A stretch of DNA of 64,000 bases from Candidatus Peregrinibacteria bacterium (GCA_016699515.1 CP064978.1:868001-932000), one strand, 5' to 3'; positions 53,896 through 64,000 are shown, counted from the stretch's first letter. Numbers and translations are program-made. Notes: generated by a model not told the origin, from the sequence alone.

Positions 53896-56005
53896 TTACC
53901 ATTTTAAATGAAGGGTTAAGTAATCGATCACCATGAAGGCGGGAGCGCTTTCACTGCCGACCGGTGGTACGCCGTCCCAATTGAATTGGATGCGAGCGCG
54001 AATGGTTCGATTTTCAAAGCCTCCGACAAAACGTTTTGCATCGGGGCCGTTGTATAGTACTTCGAACGTTTGTTGGTCGCTGCTTTCTCCATCGGCGCCA
54101 ATCGATCCGACAGTTTCCCACGAATCGCTCACCCAATTAAACAGCTGCACGTTTTGACTTCCCATCAAAACCCCCTTCATAGGACAGCTGGATTCCAGCT
54201 GATCACAGAAGAATTGCGTGATGCTTTGATAGGCGATTTGACCGCTGACATTGATGCTTTCAAGCGAATCCACTTGGCTGTCGGAAAGAATGGTTTTGAA
54301 TTGTTTTTCCCACCATAGGTTGTCTTGACCTTGTTGAGTGCCCCCAATGTAGGCGGGATTTAAGCTGTCGTCGTCTCCAATGGTGCTCCAGCGTGAGCAC
54401 CATTCAGGCAAGGTGCCGTTATTACGGTAGCAACGATCTCCCAAAACATTCAATCCGGTTAGAATTCCGGTTCCGGTGTCTCCACAGTTTTCACTGCAGC
54501 CTCCGGGACAGTAGTACGCGTATCGGTACGTGGTGTAGGCGTCTGATGGATAGGTGATGTGTTTTCCTTCACCAAAATTAACTTCAAACGCTTGCAATCC
54601 TAATGTGTTTTGAACCGAATTGACCGAGAATACGTATTGTTCCCCAATAATTCCTTCCAGTTTAATTTCAAAACCATTTTGATCAATGACAGAGTCTCCG
54701 GCGTATTGAAGGTAGTTGGTTGATTTATTGTATACCCAACTTTCCGTTCGGGTTTGCGTGGTAACTTCCACTTCTGATCCGTCGGCGTTATCGACCTGGA
54801 AAATGAACACATCGGTTTCTTTGCGGTTGTTGTCCCCAAGCCAGTTGCCCACGCGCCATAGTTCGGCATGATAGTCGTCGGGGCTGGCATTAAGATGCAC
54901 TTCGTATTCGACTTCATTTTCTGGATTCACTCCCAACCATGGAATGTATTCCGATAGGGCTTGGGCCAAAATGATGAAGGCTTTATCGAATCCGGGTAGG
55001 CCGGTCATGTTGAGTACATTCTGGTAAACATCGTCGGGCAACTTGGTGTTGGCCACCATGACTTCACGGAAGTGTCGGTGCCACATGACCGGAGGATGAT
55101 TTTCAATCAACGCATTCAAAACGCTTGGTGGGAGCGGGCTGGAACTCAGCAAAATTTGACGCATTTGGAATGTATCGATCGTAGGCTGTTGAGTGATGAG
55201 CTCAAGCAAGTGGGCATCGTTGCTGCAATTAAGCGCAAACACGCCAGAGCCTCCAAAGCTTGCCCCCAAACTTTCGCCACCGGATTCCGCTCCACCGTAT
55301 GCCGAAGAATCACATCCATCTCCTACTCCATCCAAGTCAAAATCTTCTTGGAACGGATTGTAGATCAAGACACAATTATCCATTTCATCACAAATACCAT
55401 CCGCATCGGCGTCACCGGTGCATTGGGGATGATGAGGAAATTGATCTTGATAATCGGGACTTCCATCGTTGTCGTAATCCCCTTTTTCCAAGTTGGCAGA
55501 TACGATGTATTCCTGTGGCACTCCATCTTGTCCATCTTGAGCGGACAGGCGGGCGGTAACCCCCATTACGATTTGCGGGTCATTCAAGCGGTCTTCGATT
55601 CGTTCAAAGAACAAACTATGAATATTGAGTGTATCAGGCGACAATCGGCTGGTTTCACCCCCCTTCGGTGATCTCGATGGTGTTGTTGGCTGTATCCACT
55701 TGGATCACCACCACTTGATCATTGGCATCGAGCATGCTGAGGCGGCCATCCGCCATGTCAAAAACGGAGTCAGCTACATTCACACGAGTTGCCCCGCTGA
55801 TGAGGTTGTACATCCGTTCGATCACAAATTGGGCATCCGCATTGGTTTGCTTTTCCCCTTCGTGCTGACGATCAAATCGCACGGAGTTGATGGATACCGT
55901 AAGTAAAGTGGGAGTGATGACCAAGAAAATTGCCACGTACAGCAATAATTCTATGAAGGTCACTCCCGATTGATTCCTGAGGGGGCTTAGGAGACGCTTG
56001 AACAT
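53896..56005 (-). CDS. Giant minor pilin with calcium-binding repeats, one frame break (locus 2)
   Basis: The N-terminus is a prepilin (residues 1-30, NQSG|VTFIE, Glu at +5) with a pseudopilin-like region to about residue 120. The frame breaks at 55658-55663 (six C on the plus strand, five expected); repair gives ITEGGETSRLSPDTL. Residues 176-232 hold three D-x-D-x-DG repeats like thrombospondin type 3 modules, and the rest (about 233-702) is a large domain with several Cys pairs. The total is 702 residues, several times the usual minor pilin. I infer an adhesive or tip role. Confidence 0.72.
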
Positions 56006-56045
56006 TATAGAATAAGGTTAAATAAGTAAAAAAATAATAAATGAA

Positions 56046-56550
56046 TCAATAATTGACTGTTTTAAGCCAATCGGTTACATACACCGTGTGCGAAGCGAGG
56101 TCATCGGGAATGTAGTCGGGTGACCAAAGGATGCTGATATCGACGCGCTTGGTGTTGGTGTCGGTCGATGACTGCCCCGTATCACCATCGAAATAAAGAT
56201 CATTGCTGCCCGAATGCCTCAGGGCATCCGAAACAGTGATTTGTCGTTCGAAGGTGTCCATATCGGGGACGTCACTTTTTACCAACCAAGATCCGGTGCC
56301 CGGATTTCGAATGAGAAAAAAAGTTCCATTGTTTAATTGGGTAAAATCGAGATTACGTAAGTGGTGCAAAATATCGTTGGTTTCGCTGAGAGTAATGGCA
56401 GCCTGCCCCTGAATGTAGGATTGACCGGTGATTTTGCGGGCACCGATAAATACCCCCAACGACGTGGTGGTTAACACTAAAAACAACACTGTTACAATGA
56501 TCAATTCGACCAAACTGGACCCCTTTTGGATAAGGCTGCTGGGTGAGCAT
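56046..56550 (-). CDS. Minor pilin, probable frame break (locus 2)
   Basis: After the first codons the frame carries KG|SSLVELIIVTVLF, a prepilin signal with Glu at +5, then a body of about 150 residues ending TDWLKTVNY. To join the ATG at 56550 with this frame one base must be removed at 56541-56543 (three G, two expected). The repaired protein has 167 residues and resembles PilV/GspI-type minor pilins. Confidence 0.7.
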
Positions 56551-56621
56551 GAATTTTTTTATTTGTTTTTGTGGAACCATTTGCTTTACATTAGCGTATT
56601 TTTTTAAAGAACACCACTTTT

Positions 56622-57086
56622 TTATTCAATCACCCCAAACGTGTTGACGTTAAAAGTAAAATTCGTGTTTTGATTTCCGATGGTAATGGTGCCGTCGTTT
56701 TGCGTGCGCGCCGTGCGATTTTCAAATACGATTTCATTGGTAATGCCCGGCTGCGGATTGAGCTCAAAATCAAGAATGTCAAAATATTTAAGGTCTAAGG
56801 TAATATTGCCGGAGCCACCGGACGTGTACATGTTTTGGAAGATGGTGAACTGATGATTGATCGGATCGATATGCACTCCGTAATTCGCGTTCGTCGCATT
56901 TTTAAGTGCCAATGATCGCGCGCGCTTTAACAAAGTGAGTGTGCTATTGATATCGATATTCCCCAGCGAAGCGCGATAATACTGAAAATAGGCTCCCACC
57001 CCCACACTGGCCAAGATAATAAAAATACTGGCGGTGAGCAGTATTTCTGCCAAAGAAAATCCCTTTGAATTGCTTTTGATGCTCAT
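56622..57086 (-). CDS. GspH/FimT-like minor pilin (locus 2)
   Basis: The 154-residue protein starts MSIKSNSKG|FSLAE with Glu at +5. The body has the GspH pattern, including TLLKRARSLALKN and beta strands to the end. It is complete and follows pilC by 13 bases. Confidence 0.8.
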   Translation of the reverse strand: MSIKSNSKGFSLAEILLTASIFIILASVGVGAYFQYYRASLGNIDINSTLTLLKRARSLALKNATNANYGVHIDPINHQFTIFQNMYTSGGSGNITLDLKYFDILDFELNPQPGITNEIVFENRTARTQNDGTITIGNQNTNFTFNVNTFGVIE

Positions 57087-57099
57087 GATGGTGAAGGGG

Positions 57100-58421
57100 T
57101 TAGGTTTGTCCCACGTCGGAAATAAGTGTGTAAATCGGCCCGATCACGGTGATTACCAAACCGGCCACCATTAAACCGAGTAGCACCATGATGGCGGGCT
57201 CGATGATGGTGGAAATATTTTTTACGTCGGTGTCCACGATTCCTTTGTAATAGCGCGCCATGTAATCGATTACCTGCGGCAATTTACCAGTGCGTTCGCC
57301 CACTCGAATGAGTTTAACAAACATCCCCGGAAACTTGGAGTCTTCTTTAAAGCTTTGCGAAAGGGCGGCTCCGCCTTTGATTTTTCCCAACATGTACTCA
57401 ATTTCGGATTGGAATATGCTGTTCCCCACCACTTTTTGCGTGATTTCCAAACAACGAAGAATGGTGATGCCACTTGCGATCAGTGAACCAAAATGATGAC
57501 TCACCTGGGCGGTGTTATAATTGCGAACAATTCGCCCAATCACCGGTAATTTAAGATACAATCGGTCTTTTATTTTTTTAACTTTGGGCGTCCTTAACAA
57601 AGAAAAAAACTCACACCTCCCACCAGCCCGCCCACCATGAGCAAGGCGATGTATTTGTTGATAAAATTGGTGATCGCAATGATGATTTGAGTGGTGAAAG
57701 GAATTTCGGCCCCAAGCTATCAAAGATGGTTAGAATACGAGGCATAACAAACACCGCCAATACGATCATGAAGGTGAACATAACCGTCATAATGATTTTT
57801 GGATAAATCAGCGCCCCTTTTACTTTTGCTTTAAACCGATCGTTTTCTTCTAGATTGTCGGCCAGCCCCATCATCGTTTCGGAAAGGGTACCCGATTGTT
57901 CCCCGACGCTTACGATATTCACATAGATTTCGGGGAATATTTTGGGGTATTTTCGCATGGCGGCCGATAGTGACTGACCGTTGTTGAGGCGCTCCAAAAT
58001 TCCTTCTTAATTTGTATTGAAATGACTTGTTGCCATTTTGCGCAGCCAAAAATTTAATCGATTCAAAAATCGTTACTCCTGCGCCCAACATCACCGCCAA
58101 ATGACGGGTGAATTCGAGCACCTCTTTTTGAGAAACCGTTCCAATGGTGCTCAGCTTTTCCACCAGGGTCATTTTCTTTTTCTTCTGCACTTGTGGTACT
58201 GCTTTTTCGGTGGGGCCTTGTGTGAAATTCTGCGATTCGACTTCCACCACTCCTTCCCCACCCACGGCTTGCAACACTTCTCCGTCTTCGTCGACCAAGT
58301 TTCGCTCAACTTCCGAAGTTCTTTCTTCTTCGATCGCTTTGCTGACCGCTTGAGACGAATGTTGCTCAGGTTCGGGCGGCGTGGTTTGGATCCCTGATTT
58401 TTTTAAACTTAAGGTAGGCAA
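57100..58421 (-). CDS. pilC: Pilus platform protein PilC, three frame breaks (locus 2)
   Basis: Two T2SSF domains are present, seen as FTRHLAVMLGAGVTIFESIKFL and SHHFGSLIASGITILRCLE, with the C-terminal IEPAIMVLLGLMVAGLVI segment. Breaks are at 58002-58003 (one base extra), 57710-57713 and 57603-57609 (each one base short). The repaired length is 440 residues. An N-terminal extension of about 85 charged residues precedes the first domain, unlike the locus-1 PilC. Confidence 0.88.
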
Positions 58422-58457
58422 GAACTGAGTGAAAAATTAATGGTTAATAAGCACTTA

Positions 58458-60214
58458 TTACGTTTTGATAACACGCACCACTTCTTCCAAACTGGTTACG
58501 CCCGAGAGCGCTTTGAAAATTCCGTCTTCCAACATGGTGTTCATTCCATTTTCGATAGCAACCGCTTCAATTTCGTCCGCACTTGCTTGTTTAAGAATGG
58601 TTTTTTTAATTGCTTCGTTCATTTCCATGACTTCGTAAAGACCAATTCGGCCTTTGTATCCGGTTTGCCCACACGCTTTGCAACCGATTCCTTTATAAAA
58701 ATAATAGTTGTCTTTAAATTGCAGCGTTTCCAGCTCTTGGTCGGAATAGATTTTTTTACTCATTTTTTTGATCAACTCAACCATGTTTTTGTTGTTGTAG
58801 ATCATGTTGAGCGTTTCGGCATTGTACACTTTGGTTTCGACGCATTGCGTACACACTTTGCGCACCAACCGTTGGGCGATCATGCAGTTGATGGCCGCCG
58901 TGAGCAAAAAGGGTTCAATTCCCATTTCGACCAAGCGCGGAATTCCCACCGCGGTACTATTGGCATGCAACGTGGAAAACACCATATGCCCTGTCATCGC
59001 CGATTCCACACCAATTTGAGCGGTTTCCTGATCACGAATTTCCCCCACCAAAATATCGTCGGGATCCTGACGCAACAATGCGCGTAGTCCGTTGGCAAAG
59101 GTAAGGTTGGTGGCGTGATTCACTTGTACCTGATTGATACCGTCGATCCCGTATTCGATTGGATCTTCGATGGTTGCCACATTGATTTCGGGCGAATTGA
59201 TCAATTCAATCACATTGTAAAGCGTCGTGGTTTTTCCCGATCCGGTGGGCCCGGTTACGATCAACATTCCATACGGTTTGGTGGAATTAGCGATTACTTT
59301 TTTGTAATCCGTTTCACTCAATCCGGATTCTCTGAGTCCTACCGAGTCTTCCAGTTCCACCAAAATACGCATCACGATTTTTCCCCAAAGTGAGTCGGTA
59401 AAATGGACACACGAAATGACACGGAATCGTTATCGAGTTTTAAGTTGATACGACCGTCCTGAGCGGCACGGGTTTCGTCGATGCGCAAGCTGGATAAAAT
59501 CTTACATCGGGTTACCAAAGGCTCATGAATGATTTTAGGTAAATTAACAATTTTATGCAGCACTCCATCGATCCGATAGCGAATGACGGTGTACTGTTTG
59601 GTGGCTTCAATGTGTATATCGGACGCGTGGTGACGGTAAGCATGCAACAAGATGGTGTCAAAAATCTTTACGATCGGAATTTCTTCACTAATGTTGTTAA
59701 TGATCGCTTCGGATACTTTTTCATCCGGCTTTAGAAAACGAATGTGTTCCGGGAGCATGTTCAAAAAAATGTGCTTCAGCTCCTGATTGTATTTTCCGAT
59801 GATGTTCTTAATATTGCTGGTGGTGGTGTAATACACCTCAGCTTCTCGCCCGGTTTTCTTTTCCAGATCACTGATCATTTCCAGGTCGAGCGGATTGACG
59901 GTCGCGATTTTAATAATGTTCTTTTCCTCGTTCACTTCGAACGTAATCACCCCTTGCTTAAGGGCGATGTTTTCGGGAACGATTTCGAGCACCTCATTGG
60001 GAATTTGAATTTTGGAAAGATTGATGTAAGGGTAGCCTAAAATATCCGCTACCATTTTTCCTAAAATTTCATCCGCCACAATGTGCCGTTTTTGCAAGGT
60101 TTCAAAAAACGGACTTCGGGATTGCCTGGCTTCATCCAGTGTGGACTGGATCAGATCTTCGGATATTCCCTTTAACCGAAGGGCTTCGATGAGTTTGTTT
60201 TCTGGAATCATCAT
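58458..60214 (-). CDS. pilB: Pilus extension ATPase PilB, full length, one frame break (locus 2)
   Basis: The protein has the N-terminal MshEN-like domain (about 1-150), then the ATPase core with GPTGSGKTT, EDPIEY, DDILVGEIRD and HMVFSTLHAN, and the Cys pairs CTQC and CKAC. The frame breaks at 59378-59382 (five T on the plus strand, six expected); repair gives THFGEKIVMRILVE. The repaired length is 585 residues, standard for PilB. It follows the receiver/zinc-ribbon gene by four bases. Confidence 0.92.
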
Positions 60215-60218
60215 ACGA

Positions 60219-61031
60219 TTACTGACTTAGGGCTTTAGTGGTATTTTTTGCAGACCGGGTCGGTCGATTTTCTTTAGGCTCGCTTGCCTTATTGGCAGCC
60301 GGTTTTTCGGTTGCCGGTTTTTCGGGCTCTTTCTGGGCAGCCTGCTTTGATACTTCCGCAGGCTTCACTTCTTTTTTTGCATTTGTTGGCGCGGCGGTTG
60401 CCTCACCGGGATTTGACTGTTCTTTTACCGGCTGCTCTTTTGCGGGAACCGGCGCCGTTAATTTGGCGATTTTCTGACCACAATTATTACAAAAGTGCGA
60501 ATTTGGGCTGATGACCAAGTGACACTTGGGACACTGAGTGATTTTGGAGCGCACTTGGTTTTCCAGGTTCGTGATGACTTTTAATTTGTTTTTCAGCTCT
60601 AGCACCAATTCATCCAAATTGCGCGGATCGTCCTTTTGATTCACAATGGCTTCGATCAGCTCGTCGAAACGAGTGAGCTGTTTTAGAAAGATGTTTTGCA
60701 CTTTGTACGTGGAAAGTTTTGCCAAATCTTCGGCCCCCTTTAAGCGCGAATACACCACCACGGGCATAGTGGGCGCAAGGGTTTTAAAGGCTTCCAATAA
60801 ATAATATCCGTTCACGAGCGGCAAGATGATTTCGAGCACGATTAAATTGAATTCTTTTTCGGATATTTTTTTGAGCGCCTCTTTGGCATTGGAAACTTGT
60901 TCCACATTGACCCCTTGCTTCTCTTTCAACTCATGCGTTTTGATGTATTCTTCGATGCCATGAACGATGTCTTTATCGTTGTCGATCAAAAGAATGTTCA
61001 GTTGCCGAGCGGTTGTTTTAATGGTGTCCAT
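60219..61031 (-). CDS. Receiver-like domain with zinc ribbon and low-complexity tail
   Basis: The receiver-like domain (about 10-130) keeps the acidic pocket (I-D17-N-D19) but has Glu67 in LIVLEIILP where the phosphorylated Asp would be. A coiled coil leads to a zinc ribbon (C167, C170, C181, C184), then about 80 Ala/Pro/Lys-rich residues. The domain probably cannot be phosphorylated at the normal site. Its place between pilT and pilB suggests control or assembly of the pilus motors. Confidence 0.78.
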   Translation of the reverse strand: MDTIKTTARQLNILLIDNDKDIVHGIEEYIKTHELKEKQGVNVEQVSNAKEALKKISEKEFNLIVLEIILPLVNGYYLLEAFKTLAPTMPVVVYSRLKGAEDLAKLSTYKVQNIFLKQLTRFDELIEAIVNQKDDPRNLDELVLELKNKLKVITNLENQVRSKITQCPKCHLVISPNSHFCNNCGQKIAKLTAPVPAKEQPVKEQSNPGEATAAPTNAKKEVKPAEVSKQAAQKEPEKPATEKPAANKASEPKENRPTRSAKNTTKALSQ

Positions 61032-61055
61032 AAAGGATGGAAATTGAAATAAGGA

Positions 61056-62120
61056 CTATTGGTCAAAAAATACGTCGATCAATTGACGATTGATGGCATA
61101 GGCCGAAGCGACCTCGCGCGTGATTTTTCCGTCTTTCGCCAGTTTTACCAAACATTGTTCCAAGCGAACCATTTCGGTGTTTTCACCCGACTGAAGCGCG
61201 TTGTATATTTGCTCGGTTTTTTCGGAACGAATGATGTTGCGAACCGCATCGTTGGCCATGAGCTGCTCGTAAGCAAACACCAGTTTTCCATCCACCCCCG
61301 GCACCAAGCGTTGCGAGATGATTCCGGTAGGTGCGCCAGATAATTGCTGACGAATTTGCTTTTGCTTCTGTTCCGGGAACGCGTCGATGATCCGATCCAA
61401 GGTTTGAACGGAATTATTGGTGTGCAATGTCGAGAACACCAAATGTCCGGTTTCGGCCAAGGTAATGGCGGCTTGCATGGTTTCGTGATCGCGCATTTCT
61501 CCAATCATAATCACATCGGGATCCTGACGCATAGCCCCGCGCAACGCTTCGTCGAACGTGGAGGTGTGTTCCCCCACTTCACGCTGTTCAATGATCGATT
61601 TTTTGTTATCGATGATGTATTCGATCGGGTCTTCAATGGTGATGATGTGCTCTTCACGCGTGCTGTTGATGTGATTTAAAATCGATGCCAAGCTGGTCGA
61701 TTTTCCATGGCCGGTTGGCCCCACAAACAAAAAGAATCCTTGGCGATAGTTTTCGGCTATGTCCAAAAAAATATTCGGCAAACCCAGCTGTTCAAAGTTT
61801 AAAATATTGTTTCGCACCAAGCGCAAACTGAGCGATAATCCGTGCTGCTGGCGATACAAGTTCGCGCGAAACCGAAAATCTTTTTTGTAGGCGAACGCAA
61901 AGTCGGTACTGCCTTTTTCTCGAAACTCAACTTGAGATTTTTCATTCAGCAATTTAATAAAATCTTCGTCGCCTTGTTGCATTTTAAAAATCGGCGCGTC
62001 TTCCACTTCGTAGAGCTTTCCCGAAACACGAATAACCGGGCGGCGGTCGCTTTGGTAGTGAATGTCGGACGCATTTTGGTTGATGGCTAAATCAAACACT
62101 TTTTCGTAATCAACGTTCAT
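61056..62120 (-). CDS. pilT: Pilus retraction ATPase PilT
   Basis: PilT powers pilus disassembly. The 354-residue protein has GPTGHGKST, IEDPIEY, DVIMIGEMRD and HLVFSTLHTN, plus the C-terminal region with GIISQRLVP. It is complete and is the first gene of locus 2. It is the only PilT in the window, so locus 1 must share it or lack retraction. Confidence 0.94.
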   Translation of the reverse strand: MNVDYEKVFDLAINQNASDIHYQSDRRPVIRVSGKLYEVEDAPIFKMQQGDEDFIKLLNEKSQVEFREKGSTDFAFAYKKDFRFRANLYRQQHGLSLSLRLVRNNILNFEQLGLPNIFLDIAENYRQGFFLFVGPTGHGKSTSLASILNHINSTREEHIITIEDPIEYIIDNKKSIIEQREVGEHTSTFDEALRGAMRQDPDVIMIGEMRDHETMQAAITLAETGHLVFSTLHTNNSVQTLDRIIDAFPEQKQKQIRQQLSGAPTGIISQRLVPGVDGKLVFAYEQLMANDAVRNIIRSEKTEQIYNALQSGENTEMVRLEQCLVKLAKDGKITREVASAYAINRQLIDVFFDQ

Positions 62121-62221
62121 GATTTTTTGGTTTTTAGTTTTAAAAATCTAATTATTATACCAAAATACAGGGTAAAAGTCCACCCTTGTAGCGCGACTGA
62201 TGTTTGCAGTGATCCGTACAA

Positions 62222-63526
62222 CTATTTTCGCAAGGCACGCATCATTTCAATTCGCTGATCAATGAGCGTTTTGGTGCCAATATCGCGACGAAAAAAGATA
62301 GGACCCTGGATGGACTCAACGGCTTTTTGAACGTTTTTTTCAGCTTCTTCCAGCGTATCTGCTTTTGCCACGAATGCCATTGCGCGTGAACCACCCAACA
62401 CCCAATCGTCTCCGGCGGCCTCAACCGATGCATAGTACACGCCCACCCCCTGGAAAGCCTTTGTTTGATGAATTCGTTCGCCTTTTACTGGATTTTCGGG
62501 ATACCCCTTGGGAACGATGTACTTACACACGGTGGCTTTCTTTTCAAATTCAATGTTGAGCTGATCCAATGTTCCGTGAATGATTGCTAGGCACACTTCT
62601 ACCAAGTCGGTTTTTAAAAGTGTGAGCGCGTTCATCACTTCGGGATCACCAAAGCGCGCATTGTACTCAATCAAACGCACTCCGTTTTTTACGGCCATGA
62701 ATCCGCCATACATAATTCCTTTGAATCCGGTGCCCAATTCTTTTTTGAGGGCCGCCGCGGTTTCGACGGTGATTTGATGAGCGGCGGTTAAGTCGGATGC
62801 CTCTAGAAAAGGTAGGTTTTCGCGGTCGCTGTAGGTTCCCATTCCACCCGTGTTTGGGCCCTGGTCGTTTTCGTACGCCCGTTTGTGATCCTGAATCGGA
62901 AGCATGTCGATTACATGGTCGCCGTCCACAAAACTCATTAAACTGAACTCTTGACCGACCAATTTTTCTTCGATCACCACCTGTCCGTCGCTCTTTAAAA
63001 ACGCCCGCGCTTGTTCTACCCCCTGATCGATGGTTTCAAAATGATCCCCCTGCACCAATACCCCCTTTCCCCCATGAAGCCCGTCGGCTTTTACCACTAT
63101 CTGCCCAAGGCTTTCCGCAAATTCTTTTAGGCCATCGGGGGATGTAAATACTTTGAATTCAGGGTTTCCGGAAATGCCATATTTTTCGAGCAATTCACGC
63201 GTAAACCCTTTGGAACTTTCGAGTTGTGCCATTGCTTGCGTGGGGCTGGCCGATGGTATGCCGATCTCTAAAAGCGCATCCACCACGCCGGCAGCCAGGG
63301 GTGCCTCGGGGCCCACCACAGCAAAATCCGGTCGGTACTCATCGACAAATGCCTGAATGGCTTTGGTATCAGTTAAATTGCCCACATGATACCTGGCAGC
63401 CAGCGGCTCAATACCGGGATTCAGCGTATTGCCGAATACGTAAAGCTGATCGCACTGGGGAGATCGCGCCAGTTGTTCCGCAATGATGTGCTCGCGAGCA
63501 CCGCTTCCTATCAATGCAATTTTCAT
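62222..63526 (-). CDS. purD: Phosphoribosylamine-glycine ligase
   Basis: Joins glycine to phosphoribosylamine in purine synthesis. The 434-residue ATP-grasp protein has GSGAREH at the start, VVKADGLHGGKGV, TGGMGTYSD and YNARFGDPE. It follows purF by 45 bases and ends 100 bases before pilT. Confidence 0.96.
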   Translation of the reverse strand: MKIALIGSGAREHIIAEQLARSPQCDQLYVFGNTLNPGIEPLAARYHVGNLTDTKAIQAFVDEYRPDFAVVGPEAPLAAGVVDALLEIGIPSASPTQAMAQLESSKGFTRELLEKYGISGNPEFKVFTSPDGLKEFAESLGQIVVKADGLHGGKGVLVQGDHFETIDQGVEQARAFLKSDGQVVIEEKLVGQEFSLMSFVDGDHVIDMLPIQDHKRAYENDQGPNTGGMGTYSDRENLPFLEASDLTAAHQITVETAAALKKELGTGFKGIMYGGFMAVKNGVRLIEYNARFGDPEVMNALTLLKTDLVEVCLAIIHGTLDQLNIEFEKKATVCKYIVPKGYPENPVKGERIHQTKAFQGVGVYYASVEAAGDDWVLGGSRAMAFVAKADTLEEAEKNVQKAVESIQGPIFFRRDIGTKTLIDQRIEMMRALRK

Positions 63527-63571
63527 TCTAAGGAGTGAAGGAGTAAGTTTACCAAATTATATTAATGCTTT

Positions 63572-64000
63572 TTAAGCTGCGGTTTTGTTTACATCATCCG
63601 TGTCGTGATAAGGACGGGCTTCTTCTACTCGTTTTAGCACTTCTTCTGTGATGTTTCCGGCAGGATAACCACCCCCCATGCATGAAGCGGTGAATTTTTT
63701 AATCTTTGGATTTCCCTCGCGCGCGGCCGCAATCAAATCGTCGAGCGTTTGGTAGTAAAGTTTATCGGCACCGATGGCCTCGCAAACCTGATCGATGGTG
63801 CGGTTGTGGGCAACCAGCTCTTTGCGTGTGGGCATATCAATGCCATACACATCCGGATTAATGATCGGAGGCGCTGCTGAAGCAAAATATACTTTCCTTG
63901 CCCCGGCATCGCGCGCGAGCTGAATGATTTTGCGCGAGGTGTTACCGCGCACAATGCTGTCATCCACCAACAAAACGTTTTTGTTTTTAAACTCGAGCGG
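63572..64000 (-). CDS. purF: Amidophosphoribosyltransferase, 5' part beyond window edge
   Basis: The first step of purine synthesis. The C-terminal 142 codons are seen, in frame to base 64000. The PRPP motif VLLVDDSIVRG and the segment PTRKELVAHNRT identify the phosphoribosyltransferase domain. The gene lies upstream of purD in the same direction, so the two form part of a purine operon. Confidence 0.95.
   Translation of the reverse strand, partial: PLEFKNKNVLLVDDSIVRGNTSRKIIQLARDAGARKVYFASAAPPIINPDVYGIDMPTRKELVAHNRTIDQVCEAIGADKLYYQTLDDLIAAAREGNPKIKKFTASCMGGGYPAGNITEEVLKRVEEARPYHDTDDVNKTAA

Noticed and set aside
1..64000. UGA recoded as glycine (Gracilibacteria-type code)
   Set aside because: aroE and the RluD-type gene end in UGA at the expected place, no conserved gene has in-frame UGA at Gly positions, and prfB is present.
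1..64000. CRISPR arrays or cas genes
   Set aside because: No regularly spaced identical repeats with unique spacers were seen; the short-word repeats lack spacers of constant length.

Overview
This 64 kb window looks like chromosome from a bacterium of the Candidate Phyla Radiation (Patescibacteria). The evidence is the gene set: a DUF4012 protein, a YoaR/VanW-type wall protein, a LytR-CpsA-Psr protein, small PH-domain and two-helix membrane proteins, two type IV pilus-like loci, and L10 and L19 with acidic C-terminal tails. The genetic code is standard. Several genes end in UGA (aroE, the RluD-type gene) and a UGA-reading release factor gene (prfB) is present, which argues against the UGA-recoding Gracilibacteria and Absconditabacteria. 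Purine (purD, purF), shikimate (aroE) and NAD (nadE) genes suggest more metabolism than the smallest CPR genomes. Peregrinibacteria is my best guess, with low certainty.

Layout. 1-3.3 kb (minus): tgt, clpP, gatB. 3.3-5.8 kb (plus): VanW-type protein and an L,D-transpeptidase. 5.8-7.4 kb (minus): coaE and two membrane proteins. 7.5-13.3 kb (plus): signal peptidase, an RsbW/STAS partner-switch pair, a solute-binding protein, hisS, aroE. 13.4-17.8 kb: DUF4012 protein, recX, nusA. 17.8-24.2 kb (minus): type IV pilus locus 1, with two PilN/PilO-like assembly proteins, PilB-like ATPase, PilC and three related pilins. 24.3-33 kb: prfB, DUF5661, two tRNA-Leu genes, def, a double RidA protein, a bactofilin-like membrane protein, tatD, radA and nadE. 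radA is bracketed by two inverted-repeat cassettes, each carrying a four-helix-bundle (S23/IVS-type) gene. 33-49 kb: ruvX, rpsT, LCP, rplL-rplJ with leader, pseudouridine synthase, rplU, rplS, a winged-helix regulator, yggS, a group of unknown proteins, infB and a large lipoprotein. 49-62 kb: tmk and type IV pilus locus 2, with pilT, a receiver/zinc-ribbon protein, pilB, pilC, four pseudopilin genes (one about 700 residues with calcium-binding repeats), a PilM-PilN fusion, pilO and two pilins. 62-64 kb: purD and the start of the visible part of purF.

A property of the whole window: more than twenty reading-frame breaks fall in conserved genes, nearly all explained by one missing or extra base in a short homopolymer. 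In each case, restoring that base gives a length divisible by three and a normal family sequence. I treat these genes as intact and the breaks as probable consensus errors. Their spans below cover the whole gene.

The pilus loci together predict a retractile surface fibre system with two PilB-type extension motors, one PilT retraction motor and a large, possibly adhesive, minor pilin. The least explained structures are the paired inverted-repeat cassettes around radA, the CGTAG-ended perfect palindromes (one inserted in frame in tgt), the hairpin terminator inside the nusA leader, and the two frame changes at the start of prfB.
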